Positions 1 to 7,810 of a stretch of DNA of 64,000 nt are shown here, one piece after another. How positions within the stretch are numbered: the first letter of the stretch is position 1; each line of letters opens with the position of its first letter. Below the pieces are notes generated by a model that searched no databases, was not told where the DNA came from, and saw only the letters and a list, made by a program, of their open reading frames with translations. A program made the translations under genes and the position numbers. Source of the DNA: a virus; the IMG/VR virus record IMGVR_UViG_3300036893_000049, positions 1-64,000 of that record, one strand, 5' to 3'.

Positions 1-2
1 GG

Positions 3-89
3 CGTGAGGTTGAGACCAATCGCCGCGCGTTACCTGGCGGCGTGACGGTTGTCGATGTTCAGTATGTTCGGGAGCGTGCCACGAATTAA
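3..89 (+). CDS. C-terminal end of a gene cut by the window edge
   Basis: One frame is open from the first base to a TAA at 87-89 and encodes a charged 28-residue tail (REVETNRRA... to VRERATN). The other two plus frames stop early. The spacing to the next start (125) and the shared orientation suggest it is the last part of an upstream gene in the same operon. Function cannot be told from this fragment. Confidence 0.45.
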   Translation, partial: REVETNRRALPGGVTVVDVQYVRERATN

Positions 90-124
90 CCCCGGCGTTC
101 GCGCCATAACACAAGGAAACCACG

Positions 125-415
125 ATGCCGAAATTCTACGAAGTTAAGGGCCGCATCCCCGTCACGGGCAACCCGATCACTGATGCCAAACTGCTCACCA
201 AATTCCAGACCGAGTACGACGCATTCGAGACCGGCTTCGTAGCGGCTGGCGGCACGCTCACCATGCGTCCGGTGACGGAAAAGGATAAGGTGGCCAAAAC
301 CGTCCCCGCCGCCCCGCCGCCCCAGAGCGCGCCAATGGCGTCCGAGCCGGAACCGCAGCCCGTCGTGACCGAACACGCTCCGCGCCATCGTGGGACGGCT
401 CAGGCGGCGGAATAA
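125..415 (+). CDS. Small hypothetical protein with Pro/Ala-rich tail
   Basis: A 96-residue protein whose ATG follows an AAGGA-type ribosome site at about 113-117. The first half (MPKFYEVKGRIPVTG...) looks folded, while the last 40 residues are Pro/Ala/Glu-rich and probably disordered. It lies upstream of the ParB-like gene in the same direction. I do not recognise a family. The N-terminal pattern is of a kind seen in small phage early proteins, but no function is inferred. Confidence 0.7.
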   Translation: MPKFYEVKGRIPVTGNPITDAKLLTKFQTEYDAFETGFVAAGGTLTMRPVTEKDKVAKTVPAAPPPQSAPMASEPEPQPVVTEHAPRHRGTAQAAE

Positions 416-477
416 GCCCATCCCCGCCGTGGGGGCGGATGGTGTCACGGCGGGTCGGCGAAACAAGGAGTGGAACA

Positions 478-1302
478 ATGACTGAAGACAGCGTTCGAGT
501 TGGCGACATCTTCGCTCGTCCCCTCGATCTGATCGACCCCGACCCGAACAATCGCAGCACCGAGACGCCCTATGCCCGCGCGCATATCGCGGAAATCGCG
601 GCGTCAATGGTGGCGCGAGGGTTCGACACAGACCGGGCAATCCTGGTCCGTAAGCAGCGGAACGGGCGCTGGATGGTGACTGACGGCCACATGCGCCTTG
701 CCGCCGCATTTCTGGCCGTGGAGATGGGCGCCAACATCAAGGGCATCCCGTGCCGATCCGAGGCCCAGGGAACGACTGAGGAAGACCGGGCGATCCTGCG
801 GTTGCGCGATCCCGGTCTGGCACCGACACAACTGGAAGCGGCCGAAGACATCAAGCGCCTGATGACGTGGGGCTGGACCCGCGCCAAAATCGCCCTGAAG
901 CTCGGCAAATCAGAATCGTGGGTTGCATCCTGTCTCGATATCGCCGGGACCACGATTGAGATACGCCAGGCCGTGACTGAGAATAAGGTCGCGACCACTG
1001 AGGCGTTGAAGATCGTGCGCGAGCACGGCGACGATGCGGGGGCCGTTATTGAAAAGGCTCACGCCAACGCGGTCGCACGCGGGAAGAAGACCGCTACCGC
1101 CAAGGATGTCAAAGCCGTTACCGAACGCCCCGCGCCTGTCCGCACCGATCCGCCATCTCTCCTCAGTTTCGCCGTAGCCGTAGTGCTTGCGTGGGAGGGT
1201 GGCATTACATCCGAACTCGATGGCGCACTTGACCAGTTGGCCGGGCATATCGGCGGGGCGGTGCTGGACGCGGCGCGGGAGAAGATGGAGATTGCGGCGT
1301 GA
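478..1302 (+). CDS. ParB/Spo0J-like nuclease-domain protein
   Basis: A 274-residue protein. Residues about 12-95 resemble a ParB N-terminal domain, starting at the line RPLDLIDPDPNNR and reaching the box VTDGHMRLAAA, the counterpart of the GERR/GHRR box that binds CTP in ParB proteins. A helix-turn-helix follows at about 120-150 (TRAKIALKLGKSESWV). The start is ATG 478, placed 9 bases after AAGGAG; an in-frame upstream ATG at 439 lacks a ribosome site. Phage ParB-like proteins are usually regulators or nucleases rather than partition proteins, and no ParA gene is nearby. Family assignment is good; the exact role is inference. Confidence 0.8.
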   Translation: MTEDSVRVGDIFARPLDLIDPDPNNRSTETPYARAHIAEIAASMVARGFDTDRAILVRKQRNGRWMVTDGHMRLAAAFLAVEMGANIKGIPCRSEAQGTTEEDRAILRLRDPGLAPTQLEAAEDIKRLMTWGWTRAKIALKLGKSESWVASCLDIAGTTIEIRQAVTENKVATTEALKIVREHGDDAGAVIEKAHANAVARGKKTATAKDVKAVTERPAPVRTDPPSLLSFAVAVVLAWEGGITSELDGALDQLAGHIGGAVLDAAREKMEIAA

Positions 1303-1379
1303 TCCGCGCCCAGGACAAGGCCAAGGCCGAGGAACTGCAAAACGATGTTGATCTGTATCAGCACGCGCTTGGCGAGTAA
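1299..1379 (+). CDS. 26-residue coupled peptide
   Basis: A GTG start overlaps the ParB-like stop as GTGA and opens a 26-codon frame (VIRAQDKAKAEELQNDVDLY...) ending in TAA. It is charged and helical, with heptad-like spacing. The overlap pattern matches the confirmed genes of this genome, which is the only support. Function unknown. Confidence 0.4.
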   Translation: MIRAQDKAKAEELQNDVDLYQHALGE

Positions 1380-1405
1380 CCGACATGCAAGAAAGGCTAA
1401 TCCTC

Positions 1406-1876
1406 ATGTGCAGCAAACCAAACAAACGCCCTACGCAGGCGACAGCCGAAATGCGGATGCGAGCGGCCATTAAGGTTGCCGCTGATCTGATCGACAGTGG
1501 TGACTTCAACGAGTCCGATACGCCGGAATCTTTGGCCGCGGATATTGTTGGCGTAAGGTGTTGGGAGCGTGACGGCTACGCTCTCGCGCGGGAACTTGAA
1601 CGCGATAAGGGATGGTCACCGGACGAACAAATGGTCGAAACGCTTGGTGGTTATTTCCATGCGTGCGATGATGAACTTAGTGCCGCCGAAAAACTCTGGG
1701 GCGAGGAAAATCCGATGGAGCCGCCATTGCCCGTGGGAACGCGCGTGAAAGCTGGCAAAGAGGAAGGCGAGATAATCGGTATCGCGAAATACTCGGTTCA
1801 TAGTTTTGCCGTGAAAGTGCCGAGTGTGGAAAACGGTTATCGTGTGGTGCGGTTCGAGGATGCGGAGGCGCTGTGA
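1406..1876 (+). CDS. Hypothetical acidic protein
   Basis: About 156 residues from ATG 1406, which follows AGAAAGG with good spacing; an ATG at 1385 is in frame but has no site. The central part (residues 40-90) is rich in Asp and Glu. The C-terminal third (VGTRVKAGKEEGEIIGIA...) looks like a small beta barrel of the KOW/Tudor kind. It lies in the early operon between the ParB-like and GapR-like genes. No family recognised. Confidence 0.7.
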   Translation: MCSKPNKRPTQATAEMRMRAAIKVAADLIDSGDFNESDTPESLAADIVGVRCWERDGYALARELERDKGWSPDEQMVETLGGYFHACDDELSAAEKLWGEENPMEPPLPVGTRVKAGKEEGEIIGIAKYSVHSFAVKVPSVENGYRVVRFEDAEAL

Positions 1877-1877
1877 C

Positions 1878-2117
1878 ATGACCCTCAACCCCCGCGACAA
1901 CACCATTTGCTACATCGCCCGTGCGAGACTGCCAACGACGAGCTATCCCACCGGAACCGTTGTGGGGGCGATCGTGGATGATGGTAAAGCGGGCTGTTCT
2001 GCCGCGGTCGGAGGATGGATTAGTGATGGCCACGTGATCGAACGCGCGCCGGTCTGGTGGTGCAGGCTGCATTTGTTCTCGACGGCGCGGTATCGCGAGG
2101 GGGATTTGCCGGGATGA
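1878..2117 (+). CDS. Hypothetical protein, 79 aa
   Basis: Begins at ATG 1878, one base after the preceding TGA, and ends at TGA 2117. The sequence (MTLNPRDNTICYIARARLP...) contains a VGAIVDDG turn and a Trp-rich VWWCRLHLF segment that could be a small beta-sheet domain. An in-frame ATG at 1824 would overlap the upstream gene and is not preferred. Function unknown. Confidence 0.65.
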   Translation: MTLNPRDNTICYIARARLPTTSYPTGTVVGAIVDDGKAGCSAAVGGWISDGHVIERAPVWWCRLHLFSTARYREGDLPG

Positions 2118-2209
2118 TCCGCTCTATCATCGCTATCATCGGCAGCCTACACATACATCGTCCAATAACCAAAGGAGAATCACATGGTATCGATGAGCAA
2201 CACACTTGA
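2114..2209 (+). CDS. Possible 31-aa hydrophobic peptide
   Basis: An ATG at 2114 overlaps the previous stop (ATGATCCGC) and opens 31 codons (MIRSIIAIIGSLHIHRP...) running into the start of the next gene in another frame. The first 12 residues are hydrophobic. Support is limited to the ATGA overlap, so it may be a leader or chance. Confidence 0.25.
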   Translation: MIRSIIAIIGSLHIHRPITKGESHGIDEQHT

Positions 2210-2849
2210 CCAGGCCGCGCTTCTTGGCTTTGTCGAGCGGATTGAGAAAATCAACGCGGAGATGATCGACCCCGGCAAGGAGGATGTAAAAGTCATTCTG
2301 GCAGAGGCCCGCGCCGCCGGATTTTTGCCTAAGGGCGTTCAACTCTGCGTGAAAGTACGAGCGAAGACGCCGCGCGAACATGAGGAAAGCGAGGAATTGC
2401 GTGACCTCTATCTTCACGGAATCGGTATGGCCGAGGTTCCGCCGTTGTTTCGGCAACTCGACGCCATGGCCGGGCAGAAACTTGGCGGTGATGCTCTGAT
2501 TGAAGGGTTGAAGGAACTGGTCCCGACCAAGGGCGAGATAACCGTTAAATTCGACGGAAAGACACCCATGCGGTTGTGGCGTGATTCGGACGGAAAAGCG
2601 CACGCGGAAGAAGTTAAGGCCACTCCAATGCCATCAGTTCGCGCGCCAGGAACGCCAGCCGCCCCTTCGCGTCCCCAGCAGGACGTGCCCACCGTGGATG
2701 ATGCCGGGGCATTGGAACTCGGCAAACAGGCCGCTCGTGACAACAAAGCCATCATCACCAACCCTTTCCCCTACGGCGACACGCGCCGTCCAAAGTTTGA
2801 CGAAGGATGGCGGCGTGAAACCGGAAACGACGGCTTTGGCCCCGGCTGA
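2184..2849 (+). CDS. GapR/DUF2312-like protein with RMF-like C-terminal tail
   Basis: A 221-residue protein with a strong ribosome site (AAAGGAGAA) before ATG 2184. Residues about 12-60 (FVERIEKINAEM... then VILAEARAAGFLPKG) match the coiled-coil helix of GapR/DUF2312, a DNA-binding protein known in alphaproteobacteria to sit on overtwisted DNA. A Pro-rich linker follows. The last 40 residues (NPFPYGDTRRPKFDEGW) resemble the ribosome modulation factor signature. Joining of the two is unusual. It could bind supercoiled DNA ahead of phage forks; the tail's role is open. Stop overlaps the next start as TGATG. Confidence 0.7.
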   Translation: MVSMSNTLDQAALLGFVERIEKINAEMIDPGKEDVKVILAEARAAGFLPKGVQLCVKVRAKTPREHEESEELRDLYLHGIGMAEVPPLFRQLDAMAGQKLGGDALIEGLKELVPTKGEITVKFDGKTPMRLWRDSDGKAHAEEVKATPMPSVRAPGTPAAPSRPQQDVPTVDDAGALELGKQAARDNKAIITNPFPYGDTRRPKFDEGWRRETGNDGFGPG

Positions 2850-3814
2850 TGTGGGGCGAAGAACGCAAGCCCGTACTTACCGGGTTCGGTGACATCTTCT
2901 GGCCGGGTGAGGCGCAAGAACCTATTCTTGCGCGCCCGGTTCGGATGGCGCTCACCGAATGGCTCACTGAGGTGTGGGCCGAACCAGAATTAAACGAAGT
3001 CGGGATCAGCGCGCGTAAGAAGGCCATTTTCGATGGTGCGCCGGGCGTCGGAAAAACGACGCTCGCACATCACCTTTCCGCACGTTTGGGTCTTCCTATG
3101 CTGGCCGTGCGCCCCGAAAGGCTGATATCAAAATGGCTTGGTGAAACGGCCCGCAATGTTGGTAATTTATTTGACCTCGCCGCGAACGGTCTTTCCGATG
3201 AGAACAAAGGATCAACCCCCGTTGTTTTGTTCATTGATGAATTCGACGCGATTTCGCACCAACGCGGGCGATCACAGACCGGCGCGGAAGAAGAGCGCAA
3301 CGCATGGGTCAACACGCTCTTGCAGTGCATCGACCGATATAAAGGATTTTTGATCGCGGCAACCAATTTTGGAGAACATGTTGACCAGGCCATTTGGCGC
3401 CGGTTTGATATGCACATCACACTGGCGCTACCTGGGCAAGATGAACGCGAGAGAATTCTCGCCCGATATCTTGTCCCGTTCGGACTGCCGCCGCGTGCCA
3501 TGACGGGACTTGCCGAAGCATTTGAGACCGCCTCTCCGGCCCTCATACGGGCGTGGTGCGAGAATTTGAAGCGGCAACTGGTAATTGGACCGAAACTCAA
3601 CAGCGATATGCGGCGTGATCCGACGATTGAACGAATCCTGGCATCTGTGCATCCCCATCCTGATCTCGGCAAGCCTCGTTTGTGGACTTTGTTGGCGCGT
3701 GATCCTTCGATGGCGCTGATACCGTGGCCCTTGCCGATGGCTGTTGATGTTGTCGCGGATGATATTGAGCCAATCGTTCCCGATAACGTGGTTTCGATTG
3801 GAACGCGGGCATGA
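2849..3814 (+). CDS. AAA+ ATPase (FtsH/Cdc48-type fold)
   Basis: A 321-residue single-module AAA+ protein. Walker A is GAPGVGKT at residues 63-70, Walker B is VVLFIDEFDA at 125-134, sensor 1 is the Asn of IAATNFG near 173, and WRRF (183-186) supplies candidate arginine fingers. The pore segment SKWLGET (about 94-100) is like that of Cdc48/FtsH-type remodellers. No protease domain is attached. The start ATG overlaps the GapR-like stop (TGATG), so they are probably co-translated. It should be a hexameric remodelling ATPase acting on a phage DNA or protein complex; the substrate is unknown. Confidence 0.85.
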   Translation: MWGEERKPVLTGFGDIFWPGEAQEPILARPVRMALTEWLTEVWAEPELNEVGISARKKAIFDGAPGVGKTTLAHHLSARLGLPMLAVRPERLISKWLGETARNVGNLFDLAANGLSDENKGSTPVVLFIDEFDAISHQRGRSQTGAEEERNAWVNTLLQCIDRYKGFLIAATNFGEHVDQAIWRRFDMHITLALPGQDERERILARYLVPFGLPPRAMTGLAEAFETASPALIRAWCENLKRQLVIGPKLNSDMRRDPTIERILASVHPHPDLGKPRLWTLLARDPSMALIPWPLPMAVDVVADDIEPIVPDNVVSIGTRA

Positions 3815-4407
3815 CCAAAGGCACCACAATCCATGCCAGGCTCAAGACACTTATCGAGGTCCCCACAACCCGGCATCTTTGGACACCACAGGATACAACT
3901 ACCTTCATCCCGCCGGTAATGAGCAAAATATACGGCGACGGGCGCGCACTTTTTAGGCTGACAACCATAAACGATCGCCCAGCCTATTGGGTGATTCGCG
4001 GTGACAGCGGCTGGCAATGTGGAGACGTGCATGCCCCTGATAATGCCCCGGATTTCGTTGATTTCCTCGACGATATTTTAACTTGCCTCGAAGATGAATT
4101 TGGGCGCGCCCTGTGCGGATATAATGGATCAAGCCTCTATACGCCGCCATCTGAACGGGATTGCACATGCGAAGAATGTTCCGATCCGGATAACGTGGCC
4201 CAATGGCCGAATGTTGATTCCTCAGAGGGTTGTTTGTGGGATAGAATAGACTGGCCAGCCGAATTCGGCACCATCGACCATCCTTGGACATGGCAGAGCA
4301 ATCTATTGGCACTGGAGGAAGAGTTGGCCTTTACCCCCGGGCACCCTCGTATCACCAATTTTTGGTTGCGGGCGGAGATTGAGCGCGCCGCAAGGATGCC
4401 GACATGA
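3811..4407 (+). CDS. Hypothetical protein with CxC..C motif
   Basis: A 198-residue protein coupled to the AAA+ gene by an ATGA overlap at 3811. It has a Trp-containing N-terminal half (PAYWVIRGDSGWQCGD) and a Cys cluster CTCEEC at about residue 117 that could bind a metal. The constant pairing with the ATPase suggests a partner or adaptor, which is inference from context only. No family recognised. Confidence 0.65.
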   Translation: MTKGTTIHARLKTLIEVPTTRHLWTPQDTTTFIPPVMSKIYGDGRALFRLTTINDRPAYWVIRGDSGWQCGDVHAPDNAPDFVDFLDDILTCLEDEFGRALCGYNGSSLYTPPSERDCTCEECSDPDNVAQWPNVDSSEGCLWDRIDWPAEFGTIDHPWTWQSNLLALEEELAFTPGHPRITNFWLRAEIERAARMPT

Positions 4408-4610
4408 CCCGCTACCGCACCCCCGCCGGTTCCCGCGTCACGATCACTGGCGAGCATCGCGGGATCACGGAAATCGTGTTCGACTGGTTCGAGGAAGGGG
4501 CATGTCCCGAGGCGCATCCAGCCGTGGAGATATTTCTCGGGGAGGCGATGTTGGTATGGGGTTGTGGGTGCTGCGAGCCTGGGTCGGCGCGGTTGGAGGG
4601 GGTGTCGTGA
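4404..4610 (+). CDS. Small hypothetical protein, 68 aa
   Basis: ATG 4404 overlaps the previous stop (ATGA). The 68-residue sequence (MTRYRTPAGSRVTITGEH...) reads like a small beta domain ending in CGCCEPGSARLEGVS. Its stop overlaps the GTG of the methyltransferase. Unknown function, probably co-translated with its neighbours. Confidence 0.6.
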   Translation: MTRYRTPAGSRVTITGEHRGITEIVFDWFEEGACPEAHPAVEIFLGEAMLVWGCGCCEPGSARLEGVS

Positions 4611-5443
4611 GGCGCGAGGTGATCGGGGATGCGGTGCTGTATTTGGGGGACGCGCGTGAGATCGCGCCAACGCTTGGTCAGATCGACATGATTTTCACCG
4701 ATCCTCCATATGGGCACAACAACAACAACAATGATCTTATACACCGCAGGGAAGCCGCTCTCGGTCAACTTCCCATCGGCGCGGACACACCGCAGGGCCG
4801 CGCGATTCTGAACGACGGTCCAGAAGCGAATGATCTGGTGCGCTGGCTTTTTTCATTTGCTAAAACGGCGCTATGGCCCGGTTCCTGCTGCTGCTGCTGC
4901 TGCGGCGGCGGCGGCGGTCCCGACCCACAATTCGCACGTTGGTCGCTTTGGATGGACGAACTGCTCAGCTTCAAGCAAATGATTGTTTGGGACAAGGGGC
5001 CGATGGGGATGGGTTGGCATTACCGCCGCTCCTACGAAACGGTCTTAGTAGGCCAGAAGCCGGGGGCGGCATGCCGCTGGTATGACGAAACCAATATGGT
5101 TGAGAACATCATTCGGCCAAACACGCTCGATATCCGGAAAATTCTGCCGTCGAAAGATGACCATCCGACGCCGAAACACTGGCGCATGGCCGCACATTTT
5201 ATGGCGCTACACACAAAACCCGGCGATCTGGTGCTTGATCCGTTCATGGGCGGGGGGTCCACACTGGAAGCTGGGATAAAAACCGGACGGCGCGTGATAG
5301 GGATTGAGATCGACCCGGAACATTTTGAACGATCAATCCTGCGGTGCGAGGCCGCATTAAAGGAACCGCGCGACCTGTTCATCGCCCCTCCCGCCGCCAC
5401 CCCCGCGCGCCAGGGCGGGTTGTTCGAGGGGGACGAGAAGTGA
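4607..5443 (+). CDS. Beta-class DNA methyltransferase (DPPY type) with poly-Asn, poly-Cys and poly-Gly runs
   Basis: About 278 residues from GTG 4607 (GTGA overlap). Motif IV is FTDPPYG near residue 29-35, and the AdoMet-binding motif I is DPFMGGGSTLEAG near the C terminus. That order (IV first, I last) defines the beta class of N6-adenine/N4-cytosine methyltransferases; DPPY favours adenine N6. Next to the catalytic loop is HNNNNND, and the middle carries six Cys followed by five Gly, both encoded by pure triplet repeats. These replace the usual target-recognition linker. No restriction enzyme is adjacent, so protection against host restriction is the likely role. Confidence 0.85.
   Translation: MRREVIGDAVLYLGDAREIAPTLGQIDMIFTDPPYGHNNNNNDLIHRREAALGQLPIGADTPQGRAILNDGPEANDLVRWLFSFAKTALWPGSCCCCCCGGGGGPDPQFARWSLWMDELLSFKQMIVWDKGPMGMGWHYRRSYETVLVGQKPGAACRWYDETNMVENIIRPNTLDIRKILPSKDDHPTPKHWRMAAHFMALHTKPGDLVLDPFMGGGSTLEAGIKTGRRVIGIEIDPEHFERSILRCEAALKEPRDLFIAPPAATPARQGGLFEGDEK
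4715..4733 (+). repeat. CAA/ACA triplet repeat in methyltransferase gene
   Basis: Five to six near-perfect AAC units directly after the DPPY codons encode the Asn run beside the active site. Triplet slippage here would change the length of the loop without changing the frame. Confidence 0.8.
4886..4918 (+). repeat. (TGC)6(GGC)5 triplet repeat in methyltransferase gene
   Basis: Six TGC units run directly into four GGC and one GGT, encoding Cys6-Gly5. It is the purest microsatellite seen in the window and lies in the region expected to contact the target DNA. Confidence 0.9.
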
Positions 5444-6822
5444 TTCGTATTCTGCAAGGCGACTGCCGCGATGTGCTGAAAACGCTGCCGGATGCGAGTG
5501 TGCAGTGCTGCGTGACGAGCCCGCCGTACTACGGCTTGCGGGACTACGGAACCGGAACATGGGATGGCGGTGATCCTGAGTGCGACCATCTCGAAGTGCA
5601 TCCACAAGAACGCGAAGGACGTGAAACACCGGGCGGTCGTGGTGGTTCGTTTCCCCAAACCGAAAGAGCGTTCAAAGGCATATGTGGCAAGTGCGGCGCT
5701 GTCCGCGTAGACCGTCAGATCGGCCTTGAACAATCACCAGAGGATTACGTCAACGAACTTGTTGGCGTGTTTCGGGAGGTGAAAAGGGTTCTGAGGGACG
5801 ACGGTGTTCTGTGGCTGAATTTAGGGGACTCATATTGTTCGGCGTCTGGTAAAGGCGATAACGTGCCTCAAACGAAGAACCCGAATGTCTCATTCCCCAA
5901 TAGTGCCCCTCATCGAAATGGGTTAAGACCTAGCAACCCTGAGAAAAACGGCGGTAATAGCAATCGCGATGGCATCCGTGTCGAAGGCATAAAACCCAAA
6001 GACCTACTTGGAATCCCCTGGATGGTAGCCTTCGCGCTCCGTGCGGACGGTTGGTGGTTGCGGCAAGATAATATCTGGGCCAAGCGGAACGTCATGCCAG
6101 AGTCCGTCCGTGACCGTACCACGCGCGCCCATGAGATTGTGTTCATGCTGACCAAGAACGCGCAGTATTATTATGACGCGACCGCGATTGAGGAAGACGG
6201 CGATATTCCAGCCGGAACCAAGGGCGCGAAAGGGAGCGTTGAGCGTGCTGAGCAAGCCAATGGTCGGCCGCCTGAATATGCGATCTACACCGGGAAACGG
6301 AATAAACGGTCGGTTTGGCATGTCGCGACACAGCCCTTTTCTGACGCTCATTTTGCTACTATGCCACCCGCGATTGTCGAGACGTGCGTTTTGGCGGGGA
6401 CTTCTGAGAAAGGGTGTTGCCCAAAATGCGGAGCGCCATGGAAACGCAATATTACAAGAAAAGACAAAGGCTTCGATGGTTCGCGTTATGGCGAACGCGT
6501 GGTTGAAGCGTCTGGCGGCGCTAAATCTGGCGGAACGGCTCATAGCACTCTAGGCTCTAGCAACGGGAAGATGACTGGTGAAACAATTACAATGGGTTGG
6601 TCGCCTGATTGCGAATGTGGCGTCGTCTCGTTAATGCAATCCTCCTGCGAACCTATCCCCTGCACCGTCCTCGACCCCTTCTCCGGTGCGGGGACAACCG
6701 CACTGGTCGCTGATCGCCTCGGCCGCGATGCCATCGGGATCGAACTCAACCCAGAGTATGCGGAAATGACCAGGCGCAGGATCGTGAAAGACGCTGGCAT
6801 GTTCGCAGACATCGCGCCATGA
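5440..6822 (+). CDS. Beta-class DNA methyltransferase (SPPY type)
   Basis: About 460 residues from GTG 5440, overlapping the previous stop as GTGA. Motif IV is TSPPYYGLRDYG near residue 27, and motif I (DPFSGAGTTALVADRLGR) is near residue 415, again the beta-class order. SPPY is typical of N4-cytosine enzymes, but this subgroup also includes N6-adenine enzymes. Two CxxC pairs (CGKCG near residue 85 and CPKCG near 320) may bind zinc. It is larger than its neighbour and shares no long identity with it, so it is not a recent duplicate. It probably protects phage DNA from host restriction or marks it for packaging or regulation. Confidence 0.88.
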   Translation: MIRILQGDCRDVLKTLPDASVQCCVTSPPYYGLRDYGTGTWDGGDPECDHLEVHPQEREGRETPGGRGGSFPQTERAFKGICGKCGAVRVDRQIGLEQSPEDYVNELVGVFREVKRVLRDDGVLWLNLGDSYCSASGKGDNVPQTKNPNVSFPNSAPHRNGLRPSNPEKNGGNSNRDGIRVEGIKPKDLLGIPWMVAFALRADGWWLRQDNIWAKRNVMPESVRDRTTRAHEIVFMLTKNAQYYYDATAIEEDGDIPAGTKGAKGSVERAEQANGRPPEYAIYTGKRNKRSVWHVATQPFSDAHFATMPPAIVETCVLAGTSEKGCCPKCGAPWKRNITRKDKGFDGSRYGERVVEASGGAKSGGTAHSTLGSSNGKMTGETITMGWSPDCECGVVSLMQSSCEPIPCTVLDPFSGAGTTALVADRLGRDAIGIELNPEYAEMTRRRIVKDAGMFADIAP

Positions 6823-6890
6823 GACACATCGCCATCGCCCTCATCGCGGATCGCACGGGTCTATCGCGTCAGGAAAGGAGAATGAAATGA
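6819..6890 (+). CDS. 23-aa peptide coupled on both sides
   Basis: ATG 6819 overlaps the methyltransferase stop (ATGA), and its own TGA overlaps the next gene's ATG in the same way. The peptide is MRHIAIALIADRTGLSRQER plus three residues. It contains the AGGAAAGGAG ribosome site of the next gene, so it may act as a coupling leader. Function unknown. Confidence 0.4.
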   Translation: MRHIAIALIADRTGLSRQERRMK

Positions 6891-7249
6891 GTTTTTGGTA
6901 TCTCGCGACCCCATACTCTAAATATCCTCACGGGATTCACGAAGCATTCGTGCTCGCGGTTCAACAGCGCGGGTTGCTTCTCCGCGCCGGTATTCCTGTG
7001 TTCAGCCCAATCATTCATAGTCATCCCGTCGCGATTCAATGCGGATTGGATCCTTTCGATCACTCGATCTGGCTTCCTTCCGAAGAACCGATCCTGCGGT
7101 GTGCTTCGGGGATAATAATGCTGAAGGCCGATTCCTGGGAGATTAGCTACGGGATGCGTGTGGAACGAGAACTATTCGAGGCCGCCGGTAAGCCGGTGGT
7201 GTGGATGACGCCTGGAACTGTGCCCGAGGAATTACGGGTTAAAAGCTGA
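6887..7249 (+). CDS. DUF1937-like protein (nucleoside deoxyribosyltransferase-like fold)
   Basis: A 120-residue protein with the pattern YLATPYSKYPHGI at residues 5-17, FSPIIHSHPVA at 39-49, and SYGMRVERELFEAAGKPVVW near 86-105. This order (Rossmann-like first strand with YL[AS][ST]PYS, SPI-HSHP, then S-G---E---A---G-P) is that of DUF1937, related to nucleoside 2-deoxyribosyltransferases and TIR-like folds. The Glu in MRVERE is a candidate catalytic residue. It may act on nucleotides during phage DNA synthesis; the reaction is not established for the family. A strong AGGAAAGGAG site precedes ATG 6887. Confidence 0.75.
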   Translation: MSFWYLATPYSKYPHGIHEAFVLAVQQRGLLLRAGIPVFSPIIHSHPVAIQCGLDPFDHSIWLPSEEPILRCASGIIMLKADSWEISYGMRVERELFEAAGKPVVWMTPGTVPEELRVKS

Positions 7250-7299
7250 ACACCTCGCCGCCGTCGCGGTGACAGCGTGGCGGGAGATGGAGGGAACCC

Positions 7300-7593
7300 A
7301 TGACGAAAGGCATCCACGGCAGCAGACAACGTGAAGATTACCCGATCCGTCCGGCGATGATGGCCGCGCAATGCCGGGTTCTGGCGGCCGATCTTCGGCG
7401 TGAGTCCGCGCAAGGGATGGCGATGGTCGCAATGACGGGGCTCGGCAATACCAACATCAGCCGCCTCGAAGCCGCCCAGATGATGGAGATGCAGGCGGCG
7501 CGCTGGCAGGCCGAATGCGATACCGGTATCGCAAATGTGATAGATCGGGCCAGGATGGACCCGGATTGGAGGAGTGATGCGAGCCGCCCCTAA
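7300..7593 (+). CDS. Hypothetical protein, 97 aa
   Basis: Starts at ATG 7300 after GATGGAGGG. The sequence is mostly helical (AAQCRVLAADLRRESAQGMAM..., MMEMQAARWQAECD) and has no recognised motif. Its end overlaps the start of the next gene by 17 bases. It continues the early operon after the DUF1937 gene. Confidence 0.6.
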   Translation: MTKGIHGSRQREDYPIRPAMMAAQCRVLAADLRRESAQGMAMVAMTGLGNTNISRLEAAQMMEMQAARWQAECDTGIANVIDRARMDPDWRSDASRP

Positions 7594-7810
7594 ACTGTTG
7601 TGCCCGATGGGCCAGGAGCGTCCCTGGGCTGAAATACCGTGCGACAGATGTTCAACTGTCGGGATCACGATCCTGGCATCGAGCATTACGCGGAATGGCG
7701 TGCTGGAACTTGGGTTCTGTGGACCGCCGTGCGCGGCGATGAACGGATGGCCGTGGTTGCGGCCGGAGGTCGGTTGGCCGTGGTTGCGGCCGGAGGACGA
7801 CGCGCCATGA
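7577..7810 (+). CDS. Hypothetical Cys-containing protein with duplicated WPWLRPE
   Basis: About 77 residues from ATG 7577, just after GGAGGAG (7567-7573); GTG 7574 is an alternative. CPMGQERPWAEIPCDRC in the first 25 residues spaces Cys as in a small zinc site. Near the C terminus the stretch GWPWLRPE occurs twice in a row, from a 27-bp tandem duplication of the DNA. Function unknown. Confidence 0.55.
   Translation: MRAAPKLLCPMGQERPWAEIPCDRCSTVGITILASSITRNGVLELGFCGPPCAAMNGWPWLRPEVGWPWLRPEDDAP
7748..7796 (+). repeat. 27-bp tandem duplication
   Basis: Two copies of TGGCCGTGGTTGCGGCCGGAGG start at 7748 and 7775, giving the doubled WPWLRPE in the encoded protein. The identity looks complete, so the event is recent. 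Confidence 0.85.

Noticed and set aside
4379-4606. Upstream extension of the first methyltransferase gene to 4379
   Set aside because: It overlaps a coupled gene (4404-4610) and adds non-protein-like text; GTG 4607 with GTGA overlap gives the normal N terminus.
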